Positions 17,601-24,411 of a stretch of 50,902 nucleotides of DNA are shown here, piece by piece; position 1 is the first letter of the stretch; each line of letters opens with the position of its first letter. The stretch spans positions 1 through 50,902 of the forward strand of contig NZ_JAJERH010000027.1 in assembly GCF_016919725.2 (NCBI RefSeq), written 5' to 3'. Source of the DNA: Virgibacillus sp. AGTR. Its GTDB lineage: Bacteria > Bacillota > Bacilli > Bacillales > Amphibacillaceae. Position numbers and translations under genes: made by a program. The notes under the pieces were generated by a model that saw nothing but the letters and a program-made list of their open reading frames with translations, searched no databases and was not told the DNA's origin.

Positions 17601-18383
17601 GAAGAACCATATGTAAATGGTGAAACAGAACATACGTTGACGGATGTAGATGAAGATGCAACGATTACAGTCGTAACGGCTGACTATGCAGGTAATGAAG
17701 TAGAAGCGGAAGCAGAAATGATAGAGCCTGATAAAACGGTTCCTGATCTTCACTTATTAACTCCAGAAATGAATAGTGCTGATGCAGATAAAGAAGTCGT
17801 ATTCTCTGGGTATGTTACGGATGAGTCTGGTGTAAAAGAAGTAACCATTGACGGGGAAAAAGCAGAGCTTGTTTACAACGAGGAAGAAGAGCGTTACGAT
17901 TTTTCAATGCCGGTATCTCATAAAAAAGATGGTTACTATTTTAAGCATATTAAGGCAGTAGATAATGTTGGAAATGAAACGGAAATAGGTAGAAGATACT
18001 TTGTTGATTCTTCGAAAGCAAAGTTAAAAATAAAAGGCAAAAAGAAAACGAAAGAAGATCATATTACATTAACTGCAAAAGTGAAAGATAATTTCGATGA
18101 CATTAATTTATATGTTGATGGAGATCATGTTTATACACATGAACTATCTAAACCATACGGTAAGAAGAAATTTAATGAAGAGATTGAGGTAGAATTAGAT
18201 TTAGAAGATGGAGAAAATGTCTTCGAGTTTAAAGTAGTTGATCTAGCAGGACATGAAACGGTTGAAACCTATACGGTAACTAAACGGACTGGAGATACAG
18301 ATAGTGTGAAGGATAGCTTATTTGGACATCTCTTCGATAAACTGTGGTCCATATTCGGTAATTTTTGGGAAATCTTTGGTTAA
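14613..18383 (+). CDS. Large secreted S8 (Vpr/C5a-peptidase-like) serine protease
   Basis: The 1256-residue preproprotease has a signal peptide (about 1-29, cut near ASA-MG) and an inhibitor-I9 propeptide (about 55-155). The catalytic domain has Asp191 (GIIDTGID), His257 (NYHGMHVAGT), Asn357 (SAGNS) and Ser581 (SGTSMAAPHVSG). A PA domain is inserted at about 420-535. An Fn3-like domain follows (about 640-790), then several Ig-like modules with DTTAPEVEASYS and DKTVPDLHLL linkers, and a short amphipathic tail DKLWSIFGNFWEIFG. It is some 450 residues longer than Bacillus Vpr and lacks LPXTG or SLH anchors. AAGGGGGAGAATGT precedes the ATG. It probably degrades extracellular protein for nutrition or wall turnover. 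Confidence 0.93.
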   Translation: MKGKPMLKRSFIILFVLLLAFSNFSTASAMGQLSGQTKKKADLTSEKLTETGNPDKEVRVIVEVKDKPAIEVATKKGIKFNSLAESEKKKLEIDAKAKQKTIKSEMKQQKVEAKYLQEFTTVVNGFSAEVKQGDLKKIKDIPNVKKVHVVNEYERPIAKPEMKYSKELVEAQQAWRDYGYKGEGMVVGIIDTGIDSTHQDMVLSDADTAALTEEAVNETIDEEGLPGNFYTDKVPYGYNYMDENDEIREIHAEANYHGMHVAGTVGANGDEDNGGVLGIAPEAQLLALKVFGNDPEMQYTYGDVYVKAIDDAIKLGVDALNMSLGSTAGYVDPDSPEQQAVARAVDNGVLMSISAGNSALFADGYFYPYASNPDYGLVGSPGVSYESLQVASYENTFMEVDQLGYTIDGEAGSAAFLSAGQTSPPEDGSSFELVDAGLGYPEDFEGKDLSGKYALIQRGELAFTEKALNAQEAGATGVIIYNNTDGVVNMASEASITIPQLFMLKSDGDQLAEALANGQAVSVEFSGETTTIDNPDAGKMSAFSSWGLTPNLDFKPEITAPGGQIYSTLNDNEYGLMSGTSMAAPHVSGGSALVLQRVDEEFGYEQADRVNLAKNLMMNTSDQVYFEEEPVSPRRQGSGLMQLHAALSTPVVVTEAETNEAKVALKEISGDQVSFELTAQNFSDEAVTYDVEANVQTDTPVDGGGVIVTAPNMFPSNDLGDLATINGDQDATIEVPANDSTTFTVTIDVSSVDDSLAEIFTNGYWLEGFVTLTDPTDTNPELTVPYVGFKGEWDNAPIFDEPVWDDDSFYEMTSVVTSLGKDDSGEMQYGYLGEDLATGEVDPEKIAFSPNGDGVQDDALMMLSFLRNAKDAKFTVLDEDGKKVRTIRLESELVKNYYDSGAGPYYSISADRAWDGKIKGKPAPEGNYYLQAEGVIDYEGAEWQTLRLPVILDTTAPEVEASYSFDEELLTVHAEDTEGGSGVAYWDVLVNGESVLEEPYVNGETEHTLTDVDEDATITVVTADYAGNEVEAEAEMIEPDKTVPDLHLLTPEMNSADADKEVVFSGYVTDESGVKEVTIDGEKAELVYNEEEERYDFSMPVSHKKDGYYFKHIKAVDNVGNETEIGRRYFVDSSKAKLKIKGKKKTKEDHITLTAKVKDNFDDINLYVDGDHVYTHELSKPYGKKKFNEEIEVELDLEDGENVFEFKVVDLAGHETVETYTVTKRTGDTDSVKDSLFGHLFDKLWSIFGNFWEIFG

Positions 18384-18414
18384 ACAATCACTAACTGATG
18401 CGTAAGTGAATGAC

Positions 18415-18459
18415 AAACAATCGGGTTCTAATAATTCTAGAATCCGATTGTTTATTTTT
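18415..18459 (+). terminator. Intrinsic terminator after the protease gene
   Basis: AAACAATCGG (18415-18424) pairs with CCGATTGTTT (18444-18453), with an inner TTCT/AGAA extension, followed by a T-rich run. It begins 32 bp after the stop codon. Confidence 0.85.
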
Positions 18460-18498
18460 ATTCGTAAAAAGCCCCACTTCAAGTTTTCTTAAGAAATT

Positions 18499-18552
18499 AC
18501 CCCACATATAATTGGCAGTAATGCTCCCCTAATGATTGAAGTTTCACTTTAT
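18499..18552 (+). repeat. Structured dispersed repeat, copy B (internally deleted)
   Basis: The left block CCCACATATAATTGGCAGTA (18501-18520) matches the left end of copy C (24241-24258). It is joined almost directly to the right-end block CTCCCCTAATGATTGAAG with TTTCACTTTAT (18524-18552). The central part of the element is missing, as in short non-autonomous derivatives. It lies just past the protease terminator. From 18553 to 18740 I see nothing supportable. Confidence 0.55.
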
Positions 18553-18749
18553 AAAGTGTAAGTGACCCATCAAAGCTTGTGTGGTGAGCTGACTTGAAAA
18601 CCACCTTTTACGCTCTTTCAAAGGTATAACAACTACCGTCGATGAATTGAACCTATAGGAGAGCGTGGATTGATAGAAGCGTGGGGGCTTTAGAGAGGAA
18701 TGAAGGGAAAAGGAACTAATGAAGTTTGACATTGTATCGTGGTAGCGTA

Positions 18750-18777
18750 TTCGAATCCAATAGTATCCTGTTATAAT
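18750..18777 (+). promoter_or_regulatory. Possible promoter of the MocR-type gene
   Basis: A consensus TATAAT (18772-18777) is preceded at 16 bp by a weak -35 (TTCGAA, 18750-18755), 35 bp upstream of the coding start. A weak -35 is compatible with activation by the MocR protein itself. Confidence 0.35.
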
Positions 18778-18811
18778 AGAAGAAAAGAATCTATGTAAAG
18801 GACGTTAAGCA

Positions 18812-20245
18812 ATGAAATGGAAACCGGACCGCATGGCAAAAAAGCCTATTTATAAACAAATTGCTGATTATATTGAGAGTGGAATAGATGACGGAACGTT
18901 TCTGGCTGATAAGCCTTTGCCATCTGAGCGCACACTGGCAAACGATTTACAGGTAAATAGAAGTACGATAGTGGCGGCTTATGATGAATTGCAAGCAAAC
19001 GGTTTAATAGAAAGAAAAAAAGGTAGCGGGACGACAATTAGTAGAGATATATGGGGAATGGAAAAGAAAAGGATTCCAAATTGGAACAGATATATAGAAG
19101 CCGGCTCCTTTCTACAAAACCTTCCTATAACACAACGACTTCGGGAGGAGATGACGGAAGAGGATATAATTAATTTAGCCAGTGGTGAGTTATCTGAAGG
19201 CTTATTTCCAACAACTACGTTAAAGGAAATCGCTGGTTCAGGGGAATTTCCAGAAACGCTTGGGTATGATCATCCATTAGGTAATGAGAAATTAAGAGAG
19301 ACAATTGCCGCACATGTGAAAGAATATAAAGCAATTAATACTAATCCTTCTTCTATTTTAATTACCTCAGGTGCACAGCAGGCATTGCATCTTGTTGTTC
19401 AATGTCTGTTAAAGGCAGGTGATACTGTGGCTATCGAGGATCCTTCATATAGTTACCATTTACCAGTTTTTCAAACAGCTGGAGTTAAAACATTACCGCT
19501 ACCTGTTGGGAAGCATGGGATTAATCCAGATGATTTAGTTTCATTACTAAAGGTACACAAGATAAGAATGATTTTTTTAAATCCTATCTTTCAGAACCCT
19601 ACAGGAACAATATTGAACTACAGCGGTCGGCAAAGAGTTATTGACATCTCTGCTAAATTTGGAATTCCAATTATTGAAGATGATCCTTACAGCTTAACGT
19701 CATTTAATGGGGAGAAAATGAGTACATTAAAATCAATGGATCTCAATGGGAATGTGCTTTACATTAGTTCCTTGTCTAAAATAGTTGCCTCTGGTTTACG
19801 AATTGGTTGGATTATTGGACCAAGAGCTGTTATTGAAAGATTGTCAGATGCTAAGCAACAGCTTGATTTTGGTCATAGTGCATTTTCTCAAAGGATCGCG
19901 GATAAATTCCTCCAGCCTGTTTATTTCAATCCTCATATGAAGCGCTTAAGGCGGCAATTAGCTAATAGGAGAGACCAGATCATATCCAGTTTGCAATTTC
20001 ATATAGGTGATTATGTTACTTTTTATGCTCCTGAGGGGGGAATTCATTTGTGGTGTAGAATTCCTACCAAAATTAATGAGATGCACTTACTTGAAGAAGC
20101 GATTCGAAGTGGGGTTATTTATTTGCCAGGTAGCGCCTTGGGCACACGAAGTACGTATATTCGCTTTACATTTGCGAAAGAAGATGAAGCACGAATCGAT
20201 CAAGGTATTAAACGATTTTCTGAAGCGCTAAAACATTTCTTATAG
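18812..20245 (+). CDS. MocR-type GntR/aminotransferase transcription regulator
   Basis: The 477-residue fusion has an N-terminal GntR winged helix (about residues 8-77, with LPSERTLANDLQVNRSTI) and a C-terminal type-I aminotransferase domain (about 110-475). PLP-fold motifs are SGAQQALH, PIFQNPTG, IEDDPY and the Schiff-base segment SSLSKIVASGLRIGW. Such proteins (PdxR, GabR) sense PLP or amino-group metabolites and regulate a neighbouring gene. There is no divergent or co-directional target close by, since the flanks are repeats, so the regulon is unclear. It could control itself or the distant amino-acid permease at 22718. Confidence 0.92.
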   Translation: MKWKPDRMAKKPIYKQIADYIESGIDDGTFLADKPLPSERTLANDLQVNRSTIVAAYDELQANGLIERKKGSGTTISRDIWGMEKKRIPNWNRYIEAGSFLQNLPITQRLREEMTEEDIINLASGELSEGLFPTTTLKEIAGSGEFPETLGYDHPLGNEKLRETIAAHVKEYKAINTNPSSILITSGAQQALHLVVQCLLKAGDTVAIEDPSYSYHLPVFQTAGVKTLPLPVGKHGINPDDLVSLLKVHKIRMIFLNPIFQNPTGTILNYSGRQRVIDISAKFGIPIIEDDPYSLTSFNGEKMSTLKSMDLNGNVLYISSLSKIVASGLRIGWIIGPRAVIERLSDAKQQLDFGHSAFSQRIADKFLQPVYFNPHMKRLRRQLANRRDQIISSLQFHIGDYVTFYAPEGGIHLWCRIPTKINEMHLLEEAIRSGVIYLPGSALGTRSTYIRFTFAKEDEARIDQGIKRFSEALKHFL

Positions 20246-20247
20246 TA

Positions 20248-20450
20248 TAGGAAATTATAAAATTTGAGCCTATGTATAATTATAGGGCGTGTTGAGTCGT
20301 GTCCAACTCCAGCACCCAGAAGCGTAGCGACTTTACGTATCGCCCTGCGATAAGTCATCATGGGCTTGCAAGCGCACCGTGATTCCTTTATCTCCGTTGA
20401 CTCGCTTCAGTCGCTACGTTGCTAATCGGGAGCTTGCGCTTTTGTTCTAA
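20248..20450 (+). repeat. Bacillaceae GC-rich intergenic repeat
   Basis: It starts TAGGAAAT 3 bp after the MocR stop codon, continues with GGGCGTGTTGAGTCGTGTCC, AAGTCATCATGGGCTTGCAAG and TTGACTCGCTTCAGTCGC, and ends AGCTTGCGCTTTTGTTCTAA. It is a full-length copy of the family truncated at 6744-6830 and 22290-22395. The GC content is well above the surroundings. No gene lies in it. Confidence 0.7.
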
Positions 20451-20529
20451 GTTAAGAAAGTATAAAATCAGTGCAATGACTGTGTTAAGCCAAGTAGTTA
20501 TTTTGAAATGTTTGATGTATATTGGCAAT

Positions 20530-20952
20530 GCTCCGACTAATTACTTCGCTTTCCGTGGGCACGGCCTCAACTAACTTTGCAAAGAAGAACACGTTGCAAA
20601 GTGGATTTTCGGCTCGCGCTAATCCCGCAGGAGTCTACGTAATTCGTCTCCGCTATGAGAAGGTGCAACAATTCTTGTCATAAGAAATAGGTTGACTTTT
20701 TTTACAATGGGTAAAGTGAAAATCGCTATCCGTGAGTATAAAAGCAGCTGTGTTACTTCATGCTAGCGTTGTAGAGCCTGATAATAGCGAAGGCCGGCCA
20801 CTTCAACTCCTGTGGGAAATGTTTGACCTGAAGATCCACTTTTTTGAGCGGGTTTTGCTAAAAAAGTTAGCTGAAGGACAAACCCCACGGAAAGGGAAGT
20901 GGGCAGCCGGAGTGGTGGTCAAGCAGTAGCTATTATTCCATAATAGCTACTA
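20530..20952. repeat. Two face-to-face copies of a second Bacillaceae repeat
   Basis: The left copy (about 20530-20660) reads CTTCGCTTTCCGTGGGCACG, CCTCAACTAACTTTGCAAAG, GTGGATTTTCGGCTCG and CCCGCAGGAGTC. The right copy (about 20770-20905) carries the same blocks inverted (CTCCTGTGGGAAATG, GATCCAC, AAAGTTAGCTGAAGG, CACGGAAAGGGAAG). The pair ends in a perfect 12-bp hairpin AGTAGCTATTAT/ATAATAGCTACT at 20925-20951. No coding frame is convincing in this stretch. Confidence 0.6.
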
Positions 20953-21122
20953 GAGGAAGCGTAAATCTGAGCATTTAGTGATAAGGACTGAGCGAATTTT
21001 GCTCCGTTTTTCTTAATAAAAGTTGATGGGGAAAAAGATACTGAATTGGATGGTGATATAATTTGAAAACGGTATATTATAGTAGGTAGAAGGTTCATTT
21101 TTCCGTTTAAGGAGGCATCGAA

Positions 21123-21248
21123 TTGAAGTGTAACGTATATCTTAAGATTGTTAATGGATTTCCAGTAAGCATTAACAGAATAATTCAGCGATCTTGTCAT
21201 GAAGAAAGGCAGATGCCAAAACAGAAAAAGTCAGGTGATATATTATGA
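21123..21248 (+). CDS. Small hypothetical protein, 41 residues, TTG start
   Basis: TTG at 21123 lies 7 bp after AAGGAGG (21109-21115) and opens a 41-codon frame beginning MKCNVYLKIVNGFPV and ending KQKKSGDIL. Its TGA overlaps the ATG of the next gene (ATGA at 21245-21248), the arrangement of translationally coupled genes. The protein is basic with two Cys. I do not recognise it. The strong ribosome binding site and coupled stop/start argue that it is real. The opposite-strand frame over the same DNA has no such support. Confidence 0.5.
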   Translation: MKCNVYLKIVNGFPVSINRIIQRSCHEERQMPKQKKSGDIL

Positions 21249-21496
21249 GTTTAGGTCTTATTCTTTTATTAATTGTATTATTCATCGCAGCATTAGGTGG
21301 TACTATTTTTGCATTAAAGCAAGAAGAAAATAAAATGAAGAAGTACGAAGAAGAGGGGCATACGCCTCAGGATGAGCTGGAGCGATCCATTGAATATGAG
21401 TCAAAGTCTTTATCATCGAATGTCCCAATATTAACATGGATATACAGTATCACCATTCTTTTAGCTATCTTAGCCTTTGCTATTTATCTTTTTTAA
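21245..21496 (+). CDS. Small two-TM membrane protein
   Basis: The 83-residue protein has one helix at each end (about residues 4-24 and 61-82) and a charged middle (KQEENKMKKYEEEGHTPQDELERSIEYE), so both termini face the same side. It overlaps the preceding 41-residue frame by ATGA. No family is recognised with confidence; it resembles many uncharacterised short Bacillaceae membrane proteins. Confidence 0.7.
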   Translation: MSLGLILLLIVLFIAALGGTIFALKQEENKMKKYEEEGHTPQDELERSIEYESKSLSSNVPILTWIYSITILLAILAFAIYLF

Positions 21497-21600
21497 CGCT
21501 TCTCCAATTTAGATAGAACTACAAAGTGAGATTATAATAGTTCTATCTCGTAACCGATTTAACTTTGAAAAGAAAAAGTAAGCGATGAAAGGAGATACAC

Positions 21601-22140
21601 ATGGGAACTGGACAGACGTATTTACAAGTAATCAATAGCCGATTTAATCAGTTGAAGAATCAAGGCGATCGGGCATTGGAACAATTAGAGGAACCCGATA
21701 TCCATTGGGTACCTAATGAAGCAGCAAATAGTATTGCTGTTATTGTTAAGCATATGAGTGGAAATATGGTATCCAGATGGACAGATTTTTTAACTAGTGA
21801 TGGAGAAAAGGAAAATCGAAATAGGGATCAAGAGTTTATTAATACCATTGCCTCTAAGGATGATTTGCTGGAAACATGGGAATACGGTTGGCGTATATTA
21901 ATCAGCACGCTTCAGAGTTTAAAGGAAGAGGACCTAGAAAAATATGTAACCATCCGATCTCAGTCTTTATCGGTAATCGATGCAATTGAAAGGCAACTAA
22001 CACACTATTCATCACATATTGGACAAATTCTTTACATAGGTAAACAACTAAAAGGGACGCAATGGCAATCGTTAAGTATTCCTAAGGGAAAGTCAGAGGA
22101 ATACTTAAAAGAAATGAAGAAAAAACACGGTACAAGTTAA
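21601..22140 (+). CDS. DinB-like / DUF1572 family protein
   Basis: The 179-residue, mostly helical protein resembles the DUF1572 branch of the DinB/YfiT-like four-helix superfamily. Candidate metal-binding His residues are in IVKHMSGNM near residue 50 and in QLTHYSSHIGQILY near 133-146, the usual spacing for the three-His site of this superfamily. GAAAGGAGATACAC precedes the ATG. The family is linked to thiol or metal chemistry and stress, but no specific reaction can be assigned. It is monocistronic, followed by two terminator-like hairpins. Confidence 0.8.
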   Translation: MGTGQTYLQVINSRFNQLKNQGDRALEQLEEPDIHWVPNEAANSIAVIVKHMSGNMVSRWTDFLTSDGEKENRNRDQEFINTIASKDDLLETWEYGWRILISTLQSLKEEDLEKYVTIRSQSLSVIDAIERQLTHYSSHIGQILYIGKQLKGTQWQSLSIPKGKSEEYLKEMKKKHGTS

Positions 22141-22163
22141 TACTAGAGAATAGGAAAGTAGAC

Positions 22164-22275
22164 GACTCTCCTTGACCATAGAATAATCCAGACTCTTCTT
22201 CAATCTGATAAAGGTGAAGGAGAGTCTTCGTTATGATTAGAGAAGAATCTTGTTATATCTGATTCTTCTCTTTTT
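22164..22275 (+). terminator. Two tandem terminator-like hairpins
   Basis: GACTCTCCTT (22164-22173) pairs with AAGGAGAGTC (22217-22226). AGAAGAATC (22241-22249) pairs with GATTCTTCT (22261-22269) and is followed by CTTTTT. The second is a good intrinsic terminator; the first has a long loop. Confidence 0.6.
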
Positions 22276-22289
22276 GTTGTTGATAAATA

Positions 22290-22465
22290 GGGGCGTGTTG
22301 CGCCGCGCCAGCTCCAGTGTACAGAAACGAGGCGACTTCACAAATCTCCCTACGAAAAGTCATCATCGGCTCGCAAGCTCACCGTTATTCCTTAATGTAG
22401 AAGATTTACTTACGTAACGTGGATGGTGATCCGACAGATAACATGTTTATTCGATATAAAAGAAG
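22290..22465 (+). repeat. Bacillaceae repeat fragments
   Basis: GGGCGTGTTGCGCCGCGCC, CTCCAGTGTACAGAAACGAGG and AAGTCATCATCGGCTCGCAAG match the repeat at 20248-20450. At 22425-22465, GATAACATGTTTATTCG matches the end of the composite repeat at 10285-10310. Two families are therefore joined here. The remaining bases up to 22717 hold no supported gene. Confidence 0.55.
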
Positions 22466-22717
22466 GGTACCACTATCTATCTGTAGTTTTCCATTAGACA
22501 TTATTGCTTATGCAAGGTTATGTAGGTGAGGAAATAAGTCGAAATGGCTCATAATTTAACTACGTTTGCGATGGTGGTGACTATATGCCTCGATTAAAGT
22601 CTATGTCTTGCTATATAGAGGAATATGGAATTTGTTTAATAATCAGACAATGTGATAGAATTCTACAGGTGTGTAAACATCTTAGGTCAAAGGACCAAGA
22701 AAAAAAGGAGATCAATC

Positions 22718-24178
22718 ATGGAAGAAAGAACGACGCTGAAAAAATCTTTAAAGGCTCATTGGGTTTGGGCGATAGCTTTAGGGTCATCGATAGGTTGGGG
22801 GGCTTTTGTTCAACCAACGACATGGATGTCCGCAGCAGGACCAATGGGAGTAATTATCGGCTTCGGTATTGGTGCTTTATTAATGATGCTTATAGCAGTT
22901 AGCTATGGTTTCCTTATAAAAAGTTTTCCTGTATCAGGTGGAGAGTTTGCGTATGCATTTATTAGTTTAGGTCGTACGCATGCATTTATAAGTGGATGGT
23001 TTTTAACCCTAGGATATATATGTATTGTCGCGTTAAACGCTTCGGCATTTGCGTTAATGTTTAAGTTTGTTTTTCCAGCACTTATTGAAAATTTACCCCT
23101 ATATCAAGTAGCTGGTTGGGATGTTTATGGAATGGAGATCATTATCGCTTCGGTTGCGCTCGGTACATTTGGTTATTTTAACGTTAGAGGGACAGGCTTA
23201 TCAGGGCGTATGCAATTTATCTTTTGTAGTATTATGATTCTAAGTATTGTAGCAATAACCTTTATGGTTGGTGGGCAGCCAGGTGCTGGCCTTTCCAATG
23301 TGCAACCATTTTTTCCTACTGAAACGACAGCATTTGCAGCCATTATTTCTATCGTAGCAATTGCGCCTTGGGCATATGTTGGTTTTGATAATGTTCCACA
23401 GGCAGCAGAAGAGTTTCACTTTTCATCTAAAAAGGCCTTTTCGTTAATCATACTTGCCATTTTCTTTGCTGCGGTATTATACAGTCTCATGATCATCGCA
23501 ACGGCAATGATTCAACCTTGGCAGGGTTTAGTGGCCGAAAGTCATGTGTGGGGTACAGGCGCTGCAATTCAAGAGCTATTGGGGACAATGGGACTTGTGC
23601 TACTGGTTACCGCTTTAACAATGGGAGTATTTACTGGACTGAACGGTTTTATTATTTCATCAAGTCGTCTGTTATTTGCAATGTCACGTGCAAAGATTTT
23701 ACCAGAAGTCTTTTCAAAGCTTCACCCAAAATATAAAACACCTTATGTAGGAATTATATTTACTGTAGTTGTATCTGCATTCGCTCCTTGGTTTGGGCGA
23801 GAAGCATTACTATGGGTAGTGGATATGTCTTCTGTAGGTGTAACGATTGCTTATTTCTATACATGCTACACGGCTTTCACTTTGTTTAAAACAAAAAAAG
23901 ACAAAAGCTTTGATCCGAAAAAGCACGCTGTGTCGCCATTTAAAAAAACGGTCTCAGCAGTTGGAATGCTAGCAAGCTTGGTTTTCCTAGCTTTATTATT
24001 AATACCTGGATCACCAGCATTTCTTGGCATCCAATCACGGATTGCTTTAGCAGCATGGATTGGATTAGGTGTGATTTTTTATTTTGCAAAACGAACGGAA
24101 TTTAATAAGATTCCTAAAGAGGAATTAAATTATTTGATTCTCGGATCGAAGAAAATTGAAGCAAAAAATCGAAGTTAA
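22718..24178 (+). CDS. APC-superfamily amino-acid permease
   Basis: The 486-residue permease has about twelve membrane helices. The segment ALGSSIGWGAFVQP near 20-33 is the helix-1 unwinding motif of APC transporters, and helix 6 carries IAPWAYVGFDNVPQAAEEF, the substrate-site region. The start at 22718 follows AAAAAAGGAG at 7 bp; an upstream in-frame ATG at 22652 has no such site. It is monocistronic, ended by a strong terminator. The substrate is not predictable; the family imports amino acids or related amines by proton or sodium symport or by exchange. Confidence 0.9.
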   Translation: MEERTTLKKSLKAHWVWAIALGSSIGWGAFVQPTTWMSAAGPMGVIIGFGIGALLMMLIAVSYGFLIKSFPVSGGEFAYAFISLGRTHAFISGWFLTLGYICIVALNASAFALMFKFVFPALIENLPLYQVAGWDVYGMEIIIASVALGTFGYFNVRGTGLSGRMQFIFCSIMILSIVAITFMVGGQPGAGLSNVQPFFPTETTAFAAIISIVAIAPWAYVGFDNVPQAAEEFHFSSKKAFSLIILAIFFAAVLYSLMIIATAMIQPWQGLVAESHVWGTGAAIQELLGTMGLVLLVTALTMGVFTGLNGFIISSSRLLFAMSRAKILPEVFSKLHPKYKTPYVGIIFTVVVSAFAPWFGREALLWVVDMSSVGVTIAYFYTCYTAFTLFKTKKDKSFDPKKHAVSPFKKTVSAVGMLASLVFLALLLIPGSPAFLGIQSRIALAAWIGLGVIFYFAKRTEFNKIPKEELNYLILGSKKIEAKNRS

Positions 24179-24184
24179 CGATGG

Positions 24185-24228
24185 AAAACCTGTTAGGAGT
24201 CACTTTAGAGTGAACTAACAGGTTTTTT
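24185..24228 (+). terminator. Intrinsic terminator after the permease gene
   Basis: AAAACCTGTTAG (24185-24196) pairs with CTAACAGGTTTT (24215-24226), with an inner TCACTT/AGTGA stem and a T-run. It begins 6 bp after the stop codon. Confidence 0.9.
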
Positions 24229-24238
24229 AATTATTTAT

Positions 24239-24402
24239 CCCGCATATAACTGGCAGTACTCCCCTCACTTCAAGCAATAAAAAAACCAAGGGTGGACTGC
24301 TAGTATATGTCCGATTGGTTTCATCGCCTTTAGTCATACCCATGTGGTACTAACCATCCGTGGGGGATAAACAACCCCTCACGGATGGAAATTTTTCACT
24401 TT
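24239..24402 (+). repeat. Structured dispersed repeat, copy C (fullest)
   Basis: This is the most complete copy. The left end is CCCGCATATAACTGGCAGTA (TGGCAGT 24251-24257), which pairs with ACTGCTA (24296-24302). Then come CCGATTGGTTTCATCGCC, TACC-CATGT-GGTA and a very strong hairpin: CCATCCGTG plus GGGG (24354-24366), loop ATAAACAA, CCCC and CACGGATGG (24375-24388). The right end is TTTTTCACTTTAT. It fills the space between the permease terminator and the tagB stop. Confidence 0.7.
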
Positions 24403-24411
24403 ATATTCGTA

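Noticed and set aside
20732-20929. 65-residue plus-strand frame
   Set aside because: It lies within an inverted Bacillaceae repeat and has no ribosome site.
20919-21200. 93-residue minus-strand frame
   Set aside because: No start signal. It overlaps the coupled plus-strand small ORF and a repeat hairpin, and its composition is unlike a protein.
22585-22902. 105-residue plus-strand frame over the start of the permease gene
   Set aside because: It overlaps the permease in another frame and lacks a ribosome site; the permease start at 22718 is clear.
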